Positions 27,878 to 36,925 of a stretch of DNA of 64,000 bases are shown piece after piece (within the stretch, counting starts at the first letter, position 1; every line of letters starts with the position of its first letter). The DNA lies in NCBI RefSeq assembly GCF_000720255.1, contig NZ_JOJE01000006.1, positions 124,001 through 188,000 on the forward strand. Direction: 5' to 3'. The position numbers and the translations under genes were made by a program. Origin of the DNA: Streptomyces griseus subsp. griseus. Its GTDB lineage: Bacteria > Actinomycetota > Actinomycetes > Streptomycetales > Streptomycetaceae. The notes under the pieces are model-generated. The model made no database searches, was not told the origin of the DNA, and worked only from the letters and a program-made list of their open reading frames with translations.

Positions 27878-28956
27878 TGCGTACGGCGACCACGATCGAG
27901 GCCTCCACCAACTGGCCGGAGACAGTCGACTTCGTCGTGGAGGCGGAGAAACTCGGCATGAACATCTGCTGGGTCGCGGAAGCCTGGGGCGCCGAAGCGC
28001 CGTCGCCGCTGGGCTACCTCGCCGCGAAGACTGAGCGCCTGCTGCTCGGTTCGGCGATCATTCAGCTCGCCACCCGTACACCGATGGCCATCGCACGGGC
28101 CGCGATCACCTTGTCGAACCTCTCCGAGGGACGCTTTCTGCTGGGACTGGGTCCGTCCGGGCCCCAGGTGATCGAGGGCCTGCACGGCGTGCCGTTCGCC
28201 CGGCCGCTGTCCCGGATGCGCGAGACGGTCGACATCGTGCGGCAGGCGGTCAAGGGCGGCAAAGTCTCCTACTCCGGGAGGGAGTTCCAGCTCCCGCTGC
28301 CGGGCGGGGAGGCCAAGCCCATGCGGCTGTCGATGCGTGCGGAGCACGACCTCCCGATCTACCTGGCGACCCTCTCGCCGAAGATGCTGCACCTGACCGG
28401 GGAGATCGCCGACGGCTGGCTGGGCACCAGCTTCGTGCCCGAGGGCGCCAAGGAGGCGTACTTCGACCACCTGGACGCCGGACTCGCCGCAGCCGGCCGC
28501 ACGCGCGCCGACTTCGGCATCTGCCAGGGCGCCGAGGTGGCGTTCGCCGAAGACGAGGACGCCCTGCGCGCGATGGTGGCCGGCCGCAGGAAGGAGCTGG
28601 CGTTCAGCCTCGGCGGCATGGGCTCCGCGACGACGAACTTCTACAACAACGCCTACAGCCGCCAGGGTTGGGCCGAGGTCGCGGCCGAGGTCCGGGAGCG
28701 CTGGCAGGCAGGGGACCGCGACGGCGCGGCCGGTCTGGTCACCGACGACATGGTGCTGGCCACCACGCTGATCGGCACCGAGGACATGGTGCGGGAGCGG
28801 CTGAGGGTGTGGCGCGACGCCGGGGTCGACATCGTCCGCTTCTATCCCGCCGGGGAGACGCTGGACGCCCGCCTCACCAACCTCGGCAGAGCAATCGACC
28901 TGGTCCGTGGAATCGAGGACGAGACGGCACGGTCGCAGCCCGCGCATCGGCGTTGA
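27877..28956 (+). CDS. LLM-class flavin- or F420-dependent oxidoreductase
   Basis: The 359-residue luciferase-like TIM barrel contains AEKLGMNICWVAEAWGAEAP, LLLGSAIIQLATRTPMAIAR, FLLGLGPSGPQVIEGLHG and LPIYLATLSPKMLHLTGEIA. These are typical of the F420-dependent methylene-H4MPT reductase-like group, so F420 is more likely than FMN. It is coupled to the SRPBCC gene by TGATG. No flavin reductase lies nearby. The three-gene HxlR, SRPBCC and LLM set looks like an acquired metabolic or detoxification cassette. Confidence 0.9.
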   Translation: MRTATTIEASTNWPETVDFVVEAEKLGMNICWVAEAWGAEAPSPLGYLAAKTERLLLGSAIIQLATRTPMAIARAAITLSNLSEGRFLLGLGPSGPQVIEGLHGVPFARPLSRMRETVDIVRQAVKGGKVSYSGREFQLPLPGGEAKPMRLSMRAEHDLPIYLATLSPKMLHLTGEIADGWLGTSFVPEGAKEAYFDHLDAGLAAAGRTRADFGICQGAEVAFAEDEDALRAMVAGRRKELAFSLGGMGSATTNFYNNAYSRQGWAEVAAEVRERWQAGDRDGAAGLVTDDMVLATTLIGTEDMVRERLRVWRDAGVDIVRFYPAGETLDARLTNLGRAIDLVRGIEDETARSQPAHRR

Positions 28957-29029
28957 GTCGAGCGTAGGTTCCGTACAGCGGACAGGCGGACGATGCGGTG
29001 CGAGTGTGGGCCTGCGGGATCCCCCGTCC

Positions 29030-31156
29030 TCAGCCGAGAGTCCAGTCGACGGTGTCAGTGTAGGCGGAGCCGTTGATGGTCGCGCTCACCACCACCGTGT
29101 TCCGCCCCGGCTGCAGGGTGACACCGGTCCACCGGAAGATGTGGTCGTTGCTGGTCACGGTTCCCAGGGAGGTGCCGTTGAGGGTGGCGGTGACTCTCTC
29201 CGCGTTGGAATAGACCTTGAGCTCGGTCGTGGCATCGGTGCGCTGGGTCCAGCGACGGCTGGTGATGTAGAGGGTGGGCGTGGCGGCCCAGTTGGCCTTG
29301 TACCAGTAGAAGGCGTCCTTACGGGTCTGCCGGTCGCGGGTGACCAGGCCCTTGTCGTTGATTCCGGGCTGGCCCCCTTCGTTGCGGCCGTCGGAGGGGA
29401 AGTCGAACATGGCCCAGACGAACGTGCCCCAGATGAAGGGACGTTCGGCGAGCTGCTTCCAGGCCGCCTCGTGGAACAGCGACTGGTACTCCTCGGGGTG
29501 CCAGGATCCGCCCGGAGCCGGCTTCGGCGGGTCGAGTTCGTGCTGGGTGGTGCTCGCGCCGACGCCGTACTCCGACATGGCGATCCTGCGGGACGGGGAG
29601 CTCGCGTGCACATTGTCGGCCCACGCGCCAAGGTCACCGTCCTTGGACCCGTAGTACCAGCCGTAGTACTTGTTGAACCCCGTGGTCTGCGTGTGCAGCC
29701 CCGCCTGCGCGTTGTCGGGGTCCTCGCCGCGCACCGCATAGGTGGAGAGGCGGTCCGGGTCCTCGGCTTCGACGATGTCGGCCAGTGACTCGAGCAGCTT
29801 GTTCGTGGCGGTGCCGTTGTAGTCGATCTGCTCGTTTCCGATGCCCCAGAAGGCGATCGAGGGGTGGTTGCAGTTCTGCCGGATCAGTTCCCGCAGCTGG
29901 TTCTGGGTGCTGGTGGTGAAGGCGGCCGAGTCGGTGACGAGGTCGACCAGGGGGATCTCCGCCCAGACGATCATTCCGCGTTCGTCGGCGAGGTTGTAGT
30001 CCTTCTGGTCGTGCTGGTAGTGCGCCATCCGGATGGCGTTGGCGCCGACCTCGCCGATGAGGTCGAAGTCCTGGGTGTGATCGGCGTCGGATATCGCCCA
30101 GCCCCTGCCGGCCCGGTCCTGGTGCAGGTTGACGCCGTGCAGGTGCACGTGGCTGCCGTTGAGGCGGAAACCTGTGTCGGCGTCGACGGCGATGGAGCGG
30201 AGCCCCAGGCGTTCTGTCACCACGTCCGTGATCTTGTCCCCGCCCCCGGTGACGTCATGGATCTCGACGCTGGCGTTGTGGAGGTAGGGATCCGCCAGGC
30301 CGTTCCACAGGTGCGGGTTGCTGATGGGGAGAGTCTGCTGAACCTCCGTGCCGGTGGCCGCGGGGACGGTCTGCGCGGTGCTGCCCGCCTCCGCGACGAT
30401 GGTCCCGGTCTTGTCCGCGATGACCGTGCGGACGACCACCGATCTGGTGGTGGTGCTGTCGTTCCACAGCTTCGTCGTGACGGTCACCGTGGCCGAGGCC
30501 GAGGTGACATTGCTCTGCCGTAGATACACGCCGGGGCCCGCGTAGTCCGTCATCCGCACATGGAGGTCGTCGACGGCCCACAGGCTCACGTTGCGGTAGA
30601 TGCCGCCCTGGAAGGTGTAGTCCGCGCTCAACGGGGCGACGTCGGTGTCACGGGCGTTGGTCACCTTCACCGCGATCACGTTGTCACCGCCCGGAACGAG
30701 CGCGGCCGTGGCGTCGAACCTGAAGCGGGAGTACCCGCCCTTGTGCTGCCCGAGGTACGTGCCGTTGACCCAGACGTCGGCGACCTGGTTGACCCCGGCG
30801 AACTGCAGGTACAGCCGTTTCCCGGCCAGTTCGGACGGCACGGTGTAATGGCGGCGGTACCAGCCCACTCCGCGGTAGTAGTTGTTGCCGCCGTCGGCAC
30901 CGTCGACGGCGTTCCAGGTGTGGGGCGTGTTGACCGACGTCCATCCGGAGTCATTGAACCCGGGCGCCTGCGCGCCTGTCACGTCCGATCTGATGAACCG
31001 CCACCCGCTGTTGAGGTGGATCCACACACGCGGATCAGGTGCGGTGTACGTCGTGGCGGCGGACGCGGAATCGGCGAGCGGAATCCCGGCCAGCGAGGCC
31101 AGTACTCCCGCGGCCGCCCCGCCGAGCACCTGTCGGCGGCTGGGCAAACCTGTCAT
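29030..31156 (-). CDS. Secreted GH2 beta-galactosidase-like glycoside hydrolase
   Basis: The 708-residue GH2 enzyme has a Tat signal (SRRQVLGGAAAGVLASLAG), a galactose-binding-like sandwich domain (about 45-200), an immunoglobulin-like domain and the TIM barrel. The acid/base Glu442 is in WGIGNEQ and the nucleophile Glu529 in AMSEYG. A small C-terminal beta-domain (about 625-708) resembles DUF4982-type modules. ATG 31156 fits the Tat signal; an ATG 42 bases above adds a non-signal extension. It follows the sugar importer and GH42 genes on the same strand after 420 bases. Galactosides are probable but a glucuronidase or mannosidase is possible. Confidence 0.88.
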   Translation of the reverse strand: MTGLPSRRQVLGGAAAGVLASLAGIPLADSASAATTYTAPDPRVWIHLNSGWRFIRSDVTGAQAPGFNDSGWTSVNTPHTWNAVDGADGGNNYYRGVGWYRRHYTVPSELAGKRLYLQFAGVNQVADVWVNGTYLGQHKGGYSRFRFDATAALVPGGDNVIAVKVTNARDTDVAPLSADYTFQGGIYRNVSLWAVDDLHVRMTDYAGPGVYLRQSNVTSASATVTVTTKLWNDSTTTRSVVVRTVIADKTGTIVAEAGSTAQTVPAATGTEVQQTLPISNPHLWNGLADPYLHNASVEIHDVTGGGDKITDVVTERLGLRSIAVDADTGFRLNGSHVHLHGVNLHQDRAGRGWAISDADHTQDFDLIGEVGANAIRMAHYQHDQKDYNLADERGMIVWAEIPLVDLVTDSAAFTTSTQNQLRELIRQNCNHPSIAFWGIGNEQIDYNGTATNKLLESLADIVEAEDPDRLSTYAVRGEDPDNAQAGLHTQTTGFNKYYGWYYGSKDGDLGAWADNVHASSPSRRIAMSEYGVGASTTQHELDPPKPAPGGSWHPEEYQSLFHEAAWKQLAERPFIWGTFVWAMFDFPSDGRNEGGQPGINDKGLVTRDRQTRKDAFYWYKANWAATPTLYITSRRWTQRTDATTELKVYSNAERVTATLNGTSLGTVTSNDHIFRWTGVTLQPGRNTVVVSATINGSAYTDTVDWTLG

Positions 31157-31576
31157 GTCAGAACTCACTTCCGTGGAGTCGGAGCAGGAAATTCCCATGG
31201 CGCGGCGTTGTGCCTACGCCCACGGCGGGCCGGGCGGAACCCGGGATCGGGCTGACGGCCCGCCTCAAGCAACCGAGAGAAGTGCCTCGGTCCCACCTCG
31301 CGTCCAGCCGGCGGGTCTCCTGGGGCTCGGCGCCGCGGTCGAGCGATGTGTGGTTCTCGGACATGCCCGCCGCGCGCCGGCAGGTGCCGCCGTCGGTCAT
31401 GTGGAAGCCGGGTGAGGTCGCATCGGGAAAGCGGGGCCCGCACGTCGGCACAGCCGAGTGGCCCCGAGTCCGTCGCGTCGTTTCAGTCACCGCGCACGTG
31501 GCGGCCGGTCCCCGCCGGAGACGGGCCGCGTCCGTACCGCGCGGGGCGGCGCGGTGAGAGCGCCGTCCCGTCCACC
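31157..31576. other. Spacer between GH2 and GH42 genes
   Basis: These 420 bases hold no frame with a recognisable domain on either strand. A separate promoter for the GH2 gene is likely here, but I could not pick out clear hexamers or an operator. Confidence 0.4.
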
Positions 31577-33613
31577 TCACCCGCCACTCGGTCCGGGGGT
31601 GGCCTCGCGGACGACCGCGACGCCTCCTTCGGAAACGGTGACAAAGCCCATCACCGGTTTGCCGGTGAGGAGTTCGACCCCTTCGGCGGGGATCTCGGCG
31701 CCGTGGCCGGCGTGGTCGATCAGGAAGAGGTAGTCGGCCTCGGTGCCCCGCCGCCGGACCACCTCGATGCCGGCCGGCACCTCACGCTCCGGACGCACGC
31801 CCGCCTCGAGGCAGATGCGCTCCAGGACGGCGTCCAGGGTGGTGGTGTCCGGGTGGGTGGCGAGGTACCAGGCGGTGCCGCTGCCGTACGCGTGGCGGGT
31901 GATGGCCGGGACGCCGGCCAGCGGTCCGTCGGCGTACGCGGCGACGGCTTCCGCTCCGGTGAGCCGGAGGCGCTCGGTCCACAGGTCGGCGGTCGCGTCC
32001 TGCGGGACCTGGCCGCGCAGGCCGACCGACTGTCCGGGCAGCAGGGGGAACGGCTCGTCGCCGTGGACCCCGAGGACCTTCCGGAAGGCGCCCGGGTAAC
32101 CGCCCAGGCGGACATGGCAGTTCTCGTCCACCGCACCGCTGTGGAAGCCCACTGCGAGGGTGCCGCCGTGCTCGACGAACGTCGCCAGGTTGGTCGCGCC
32201 CACGTCGTCGACCAGGTACAGACTGGGGGCGAGGACGAGTTGGTAGCGGTCGAGTTCCGGGCTGTCGGGACGTACGAAGTCGACCGCCACGCCGGCCTTC
32301 CACAGCGGTGTGTACCAGTCCCTCACCAGGTCCTGGAAGCGGAGTTCGCTGCTGGGCTGGGAGGGCAGCTCCATGGCCCAACGGGCGTTCCAGTCCCAGA
32401 CGATGGCGACCTTGGCGGGGCTGGTGCTGCCGCCTACTTCGGCGAGGGCCCGCAGATCGGCTCCGAGCTGCACGACGTCCTGCCAGATCTGGCTGTCGGT
32501 GCCCGCGTGCGGCAGCATCGCCGAGTGCCACTGCTCGGCCCCCGCCTTCGCGGCGCGCCACTGGAAGTAGGCGATGCCGTCCGCGCCGTGCGCGACATGG
32601 GCGAGCGCGTTACGGCGCATCTCGCCGGGCCTCTTGGCCCGGTTGACGGGCTGCCAGTTGATGGCTCCCGTGGAGTGTTCCATCAGCAGCCAGGGTTGCC
32701 CGCCGGCCAGGGAACGGACCAGGTCGCCGCAGAGCGCGATGTCGATCTCCGACTCCGGGTCGGTGGCGAGCAGGTAGTGGTCGTTGGAGACGATGTCCAG
32801 CTCGGGAGCCCAGCGCCAGTAGTCCACGGAATCGAAGTTGTGCATCACCATGAAGTTGGTGGTGGCGGGGATGTCCCGGGCGGCTCGGCGGAGCACGCCG
32901 CGTTCGGCCGTGAACAGCGACAGCAGTTCGTCCGAGCAGAAACGGCGCCAGTCCAGCCGGTGGGTCGGGTTGGGGTCGGCGCCGGTGGCGCGGGGCGGGA
33001 TGATCTCGTCCCAGTCGTAGTACCACTGGCTCCAGAAGGTGGTGCCCCAGGCGTGGTTGAGCGCCTTCAGGTCGTTGCCGTACTTCGCCTTCAGCCAGGT
33101 GCGGAAGGCGGCCGCGCTGGTGTCGCAGAAGCATTCCGCGTTGTGGCAGCCGTACTCGTTGTGGACGTGCCACATCGCGACGGCCGGGTGGTCGGCGTAC
33201 CGCTCGGCCAGCGCACCCGCGATACGCAGCGCGGCGGCGCGGTAGGCCGGGCTGGACGGGCAGAACGTCTGGCGGCTGCCGTACGACAGCGTGCGGCCGT
33301 CGCGGTCGACCGGCAGTGCCTCCGGGTGGGCCCGGAAGAACCAGGCGGGCGGGCAGGCCGTCGGGGTGGCGAGGTCGGCGGCGATGCCGTTCTCGTGCAG
33401 GAGATCCAGGATCTTGTCCATGCGGGAGAAGTCGTAGACGCCCTCCGCGGGCTCCAACAGAGCCCACGAGAAGATGCCGACGCTGACCAAGGTCACCCCG
33501 GCCTCGCGCATCAGGGCCATGTCCTCGGCCCACACCTCCTCGGGCCACTGCTCGGGGTTGTAGTCGCCGCCGTAGGCGATGCCGGGCAGGCGGAGACGGC
33601 GTTCGGTGGTCAC
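31577..33613 (-). CDS. GH42 beta-galactosidase
   Basis: The 678-residue intracellular GH42 enzyme (no signal peptide) has a TIM barrel starting GIAYGGDYNPEQW. The acid/base Glu153 is in HVHNEYG and the nucleophile Glu312 in LLMEHSTG. A zinc-type cluster is visible as Cys118, Cys156, Cys161 and Cys163 (FCPS; CHNAECFCD). The trimerisation domain and C-terminal beta-domain follow. The start is GTG 33613 with GGAG at 9 bases; the open frame above is the permease gene in another frame. It lies directly after the sugar importer genes and would split imported galactosides. Confidence 0.95.
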   Translation of the reverse strand: MTTERRLRLPGIAYGGDYNPEQWPEEVWAEDMALMREAGVTLVSVGIFSWALLEPAEGVYDFSRMDKILDLLHENGIAADLATPTACPPAWFFRAHPEALPVDRDGRTLSYGSRQTFCPSSPAYRAAALRIAGALAERYADHPAVAMWHVHNEYGCHNAECFCDTSAAAFRTWLKAKYGNDLKALNHAWGTTFWSQWYYDWDEIIPPRATGADPNPTHRLDWRRFCSDELLSLFTAERGVLRRAARDIPATTNFMVMHNFDSVDYWRWAPELDIVSNDHYLLATDPESEIDIALCGDLVRSLAGGQPWLLMEHSTGAINWQPVNRAKRPGEMRRNALAHVAHGADGIAYFQWRAAKAGAEQWHSAMLPHAGTDSQIWQDVVQLGADLRALAEVGGSTSPAKVAIVWDWNARWAMELPSQPSSELRFQDLVRDWYTPLWKAGVAVDFVRPDSPELDRYQLVLAPSLYLVDDVGATNLATFVEHGGTLAVGFHSGAVDENCHVRLGGYPGAFRKVLGVHGDEPFPLLPGQSVGLRGQVPQDATADLWTERLRLTGAEAVAAYADGPLAGVPAITRHAYGSGTAWYLATHPDTTTLDAVLERICLEAGVRPEREVPAGIEVVRRRGTEADYLFLIDHAGHGAEIPAEGVELLTGKPVMGFVTVSEGGVAVVREATPGPSGG

Positions 33614-33657
33614 TGGTGGTACTCCGGGAGGTGTGGGTAACGAGTGGGAGGCGTGCT

Positions 33658-34319
33658 TCAGCCCTTGTTGGCGCCCAGCGTGAGACCGCTGACGAACTGG
33701 CGCTGGAGCACGAAGTAGACGATCAGGGTGGGGATCGCGGTGAGCAGGGCGCCGGCGGCGACCAGGTTGGGATCGGTGAAGTACTGGCCGGAGAGGTTGT
33801 TCAGCGCCGAGGTGATCGGCATGTTCTCGCCGGTGGAGATCAGCACGATCGCCCAGAAGAAGTCGTTGTAGATCCAGATGGACAGCAACGTCGCCAGGGC
33901 GGCCATCGCCGGCTTGCACAGCGGCAGCACGATCTGCCAGTACAGCCGCCACACCGAGGCACCGTCGACCAACGCGGCCTCGGTCAGCTCGTGCGGCAGC
34001 GAGCGCATGTAGTTGCTCAGCACGAAGGCGCAGAACCCGGACTGGAACGCCACGTGGATCAGCACCAGGCCCAGCGCCGAGTCGTACAGCTTGCCGCTCA
34101 TGGTGATGCCGGGCAGGTCGATGAGCAGGTAGAGGCGGTACAGCGGGGTGATGATGACCTGCTGCGGGAGCAGGTTGCGTACGGCCGCATCGCCGCGAAC
34201 AGGGCCCACAGCAGCGGCGCCAACCAGGCCAGCGCGGCACCGGCGAGGAAGACGTGCAGCAGGATCCGGGCGGGGCGGACGGGGGTGCGCTGCTTGCCCA
34301 GGGCGCTCACGGTGCTCAT
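33658..34319 (-). pseudogene. MalG-type sugar ABC permease broken by an internal deletion
   Basis: The first frame starts at ATG 34319, overlapping the preceding stop as ATGA, with LHVFLAGAALAWLAPLLWAL followed by FAAMRPYA. At about 34177 the family sequence jumps to NLLPQQVIITPLYRLYLLID in another frame. It then continues normally through the EAA loop (LTEAALVDGAS) to the stop at 33658. Compared with a usual 280-residue MalG, about 60 residues (the first outer loop and second helix region) are gone and the frame is shifted. A functional permease cannot be made from this copy unless the break is a sequencing or assembly error. Confidence 0.85.
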
Positions 34320-35122
34320 GCGCGCCGCTCCTTCCGGAAGGTCGCGATCAGGTACGGGATGATCACGGCGAGGGAGATCACCAGCAGGACCACGGCGATG
34401 GCGGAGCCGTATCCGATCCGGCTCGACTCACCGATGATGTTGTTCGTCACCAGGATCGACAGCAGTTCGGTGCCCTGGGCGCCCTTGTTGAAGACGAAGA
34501 CCAGGTCGAAGGCGCGCAGCGCCTCGATGATCCAGTCGATGTAGTGACCGGGCTCGTTCGCACCGATCAGGTTGTTGATCAGGCCCGTGTCCGGGTTGTA
34601 GACCAACTGCCAGACGAAGCCGATGACCGCCATCGACAGCACGACCGGCAGGAAGAACGCGGTCTGGTACACCTTGCTGAACCGGATCTTCTTGTCGAGC
34701 TGCACGGCTAGGAACAGGCCCAGCGGCGTCGGTATCAGGATGAGCACGACGAACCAGACGACGTTGTGCTCGACGGCCGGCCAGAACTGCGGGTTGTTGG
34801 TGAGCAGTTCACGGAAGTTGTCCAGGCCGACCCATTTGATGGAGTCGAAGCCGATGCCGTCCCAGGTGGTGAAGGCCAGCGCGATCGAGGCGAGCGCCGT
34901 GAGCCAGACGAGCATGACGTGCAGGATCGTCGGTACGCCGGCCATCAGGCCGAGCGTGAGGCGGTCCCGTCGGGTCAGCAGCCGTCGGTGGCCCAAGGGC
35001 GCCCGCGGCCGCTTGGCCTGATTCTTGGTCACATTCTTCGGGGTGCCCGGGGGCGGCGCTGCGGCCGTCCCCGGGGTGCTGGTGGTGCCGGTCCCGGTAC
35101 CGGTGTTCGTGGTGACGGTCAT
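34316..35122 (-). CDS. MalF-type sugar ABC permease lacking its EAA loop (internal in-frame deletion)
   Basis: The 268-residue permease starts with a Thr/Pro-rich cytoplasmic tail, then helices around LTLGLMAGVPTILHVMLVWL and HNVVWFVVLILIPTPLGLFL. After PGHYIDW the sequence passes directly to IIEALRAFDLVFVFNKG. Related permeases have about 65 residues between these points, including a membrane helix and the EAA motif that docks the ATPase. The frame stays open, but the product is probably inactive. The junction is at about 34526-34533. It overlaps the binding-protein stop (ATGA) and the next permease (ATGA). No ATPase gene is present; MsiK usually serves such importers. Confidence 0.85.
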   Translation of the reverse strand: MTVTTNTGTGTGTTSTPGTAAAPPPGTPKNVTKNQAKRPRAPLGHRRLLTRRDRLTLGLMAGVPTILHVMLVWLTALASIALAFTTWDGIGFDSIKWVGLDNFRELLTNNPQFWPAVEHNVVWFVVLILIPTPLGLFLAVQLDKKIRFSKVYQTAFFLPVVLSMAVIGFVWQLVYNPDTGLINNLIGANEPGHYIDWIIEALRAFDLVFVFNKGAQGTELLSILVTNNIIGESSRIGYGSAIAVVLLVISLAVIIPYLIATFRKERRA

Positions 35123-36429
35123 GCGGACGCGAAGATCGTCTTCTTCTGGCGCTCGATCGACGCCAGCAGGCTGTCGACGCCCCTGGGGTCACGGACGAAT
35201 TTCTGCAGGGCGGGCTGCATCACCGTGGAGGTGAAGTCCGGTCGGCTGTCGCGGTCCATGAACTGGGTGAGGTGCTTGGCGCCGGCGATCGTCGCGTACG
35301 CCTTCTTCTGCAGCGCGGTGTACGAGGAGGTGTCGGCATTGTCGGACGCCGCGACCAGGCTCGGGTCGGACTTCAGGTAGATCTGCTCGGCCTCCGGGGT
35401 ACCCAGGAACTCCAGGAGCTTGAGCGCGCCGGTCTTGTTCTTCGGGGCCTTGGAAAGCATGAAGCCGTCGGTGGGGGCCTCGACGGTGTCCTGCCCGTGC
35501 GCGGAGTTGATCTCCGGGAAGGGGAAGAAGTCGAGGTCGTCCAGGTCCGCCTTGTTCGTGAACTGCTGTGCCACGAAGCTGCCGAACAGGTACATGCCCG
35601 CCTTCTTCGATATCAGCGTCTGGGCCGCGTCCTGCCAGGTGCGGCCGACGGCGCCCTCCTGGTGGTAGGGGAGGATCTCGGCCCAGTGGTCGAAGGCGGT
35701 GCGGACCTTGGCATCCGTCCAGGACGCCTTGCCGGCCATCAGTTCGACGTGGAAGTCGTAGCCGTTGGTACGGAAGTTGATCTGGTCGAAGGTGCCGAGC
35801 GCGGGCCAGGCGTCCTTGTCGCCGAAGGCGAACGGGACCAGGCCGTCCTTCTTCATCTGCTTGCACAGCGCGACGAGTTGGTCCCACGTGGTGGGGACCT
35901 CGTAGCCGTACTTCTTGAAGACGCTCTTGCGGTAGAAGACGCCCCAGAGAGACGTGGAGATCGGCACGAAGTAGTACTTGCCGTCAGCGCCCTTGCTGAG
36001 CGCCTTCATCGCATCGGGGAAGTTGCCACCGATCTTCTGCCACACGTCGTCGATCGGGGAGGCCAGGCCCTTTGCGGCGAAGAACTGCATGCGGTAGCCG
36101 GCGAACCAGTTGAACACGTCGTCCGGGGTGCCCTGGAGGTAGGAGTTGATCTGCTCCTGGAACGTGTTGTGGTCCTTGGTGTTCACGTCGACCGTGATCC
36201 CGGACTGCTTCGTGAACGCCGCGTAGATCTCGGCGAACGCCTTCTTCGGCACCGCGTCCGACGCGTTCGACCCGAGGCTGACGGTCTTCGGGTCGGCAGC
36301 CGTACCGCTGCCGCCACAGGCGCTGAGCAGCGGTATGCCGGCACCGAGGACGGCTGCGCCACCAATACCGCGCAGAACGGTGCGGCGACTGGCAGCAGGC
36401 ACGGGCCGACCGAGGGAGGAAGAGTGCAT
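35119..36429 (-). CDS. Sugar ABC transporter substrate-binding lipoprotein
   Basis: This 436-residue family-1 binding protein has a signal with twin arginines (SRRTVLRGIGG) and lipobox LLSACG. The body has DVNTKDHNTFQEQINSYLQG, FNWFAGYRMQFFAAKGLASP, VPISTSLWGVFYRKSVFKKY and a C-terminal DFTSTVMQPALQKFV. CAGGAGCCGAA precedes ATG 36429. It is the first gene of the importer operon with MalF- and MalG-like permeases and GH42, so the ligand is probably a galactoside oligomer. Both permeases downstream are damaged, so binding may no longer lead to uptake. Confidence 0.93.
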   Translation of the reverse strand: MHSSSLGRPVPAASRRTVLRGIGGAAVLGAGIPLLSACGGSGTAADPKTVSLGSNASDAVPKKAFAEIYAAFTKQSGITVDVNTKDHNTFQEQINSYLQGTPDDVFNWFAGYRMQFFAAKGLASPIDDVWQKIGGNFPDAMKALSKGADGKYYFVPISTSLWGVFYRKSVFKKYGYEVPTTWDQLVALCKQMKKDGLVPFAFGDKDAWPALGTFDQINFRTNGYDFHVELMAGKASWTDAKVRTAFDHWAEILPYHQEGAVGRTWQDAAQTLISKKAGMYLFGSFVAQQFTNKADLDDLDFFPFPEINSAHGQDTVEAPTDGFMLSKAPKNKTGALKLLEFLGTPEAEQIYLKSDPSLVAASDNADTSSYTALQKKAYATIAGAKHLTQFMDRDSRPDFTSTVMQPALQKFVRDPRGVDSLLASIERQKKTIFASA

Positions 36430-36849
36430 TTCGGCTCCTGAACAGGGCGGCCGTGCCCAGGCGGCACGTCGACCCAGGGGATGTGACGGGGAAGCGGTCG
36501 TCCACGCGACCAAGACTCAACACGATCGAACAAATACGACCGGCGGTTGCGAGGAAGACTGAATGCTCCGGGGAGGTGATGTCAAGTCCTCTTCACCCTG
36601 AGTCCAGGGCCGGCCGAACCTGTCGGCAGGGCGGCCGGCCCACGGTCGGACGGGAACCACAACCTCTTGCCGTGAGCGGACTTGCGACTGAACTTCTACC
36701 GTTTGACCAGCATGTATACCTGCCAGAGGCGACCCCCTCAAGGTGGCCGCGCACCCCGTCGCCGACAGCCGCCCACCATCGGATTCGTCGCCGCCCACCG
36801 GAATCGATACTGCGAGAAGCCTTGACGTCCAGCCGTCGGCTACGTAGAC
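36430..36849. other. Divergent control region of the galactoside locus
   Basis: This 420-base stretch separates the binding-protein gene and the LacI gene and must hold the importer promoter. Near 36505-36545 lies an AT-richer part (GATCGAACAAATACGACC) that may contain the promoter on the minus strand. I see no gene. The perfect palindrome follows at its right end. Confidence 0.45.
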
Positions 36850-36878
36850 ATGACCACGCGGTCAGACCGCGTGGTCAT
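36850..36878. promoter_or_regulatory. Perfect 29-bp palindrome upstream of the LacI-type gene
   Basis: ATGACCACGCGGTC and its exact complement flank a single A, giving 14-bp arms without mismatch. It ends 47 bases before the LacI start codon. The odd centre and length are unlike the usual even-centred LacI operator with a central CG, so a different regulator or a dimer of sites is possible. Without a T-run and with a 1-base spacer, it is a poor terminator. Confidence 0.7.
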
Positions 36879-36925
36879 ACAGTGTGACCTCCTTCAATGC
36901 AGACGCACGGCCGTCGGGAGACCTC

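Noticed and set aside
36850..36878. Palindrome considered as a transcription terminator
   Set aside because: The single-base spacer would force a loop out of the stem, no T-run follows, and no gene ends just before it.
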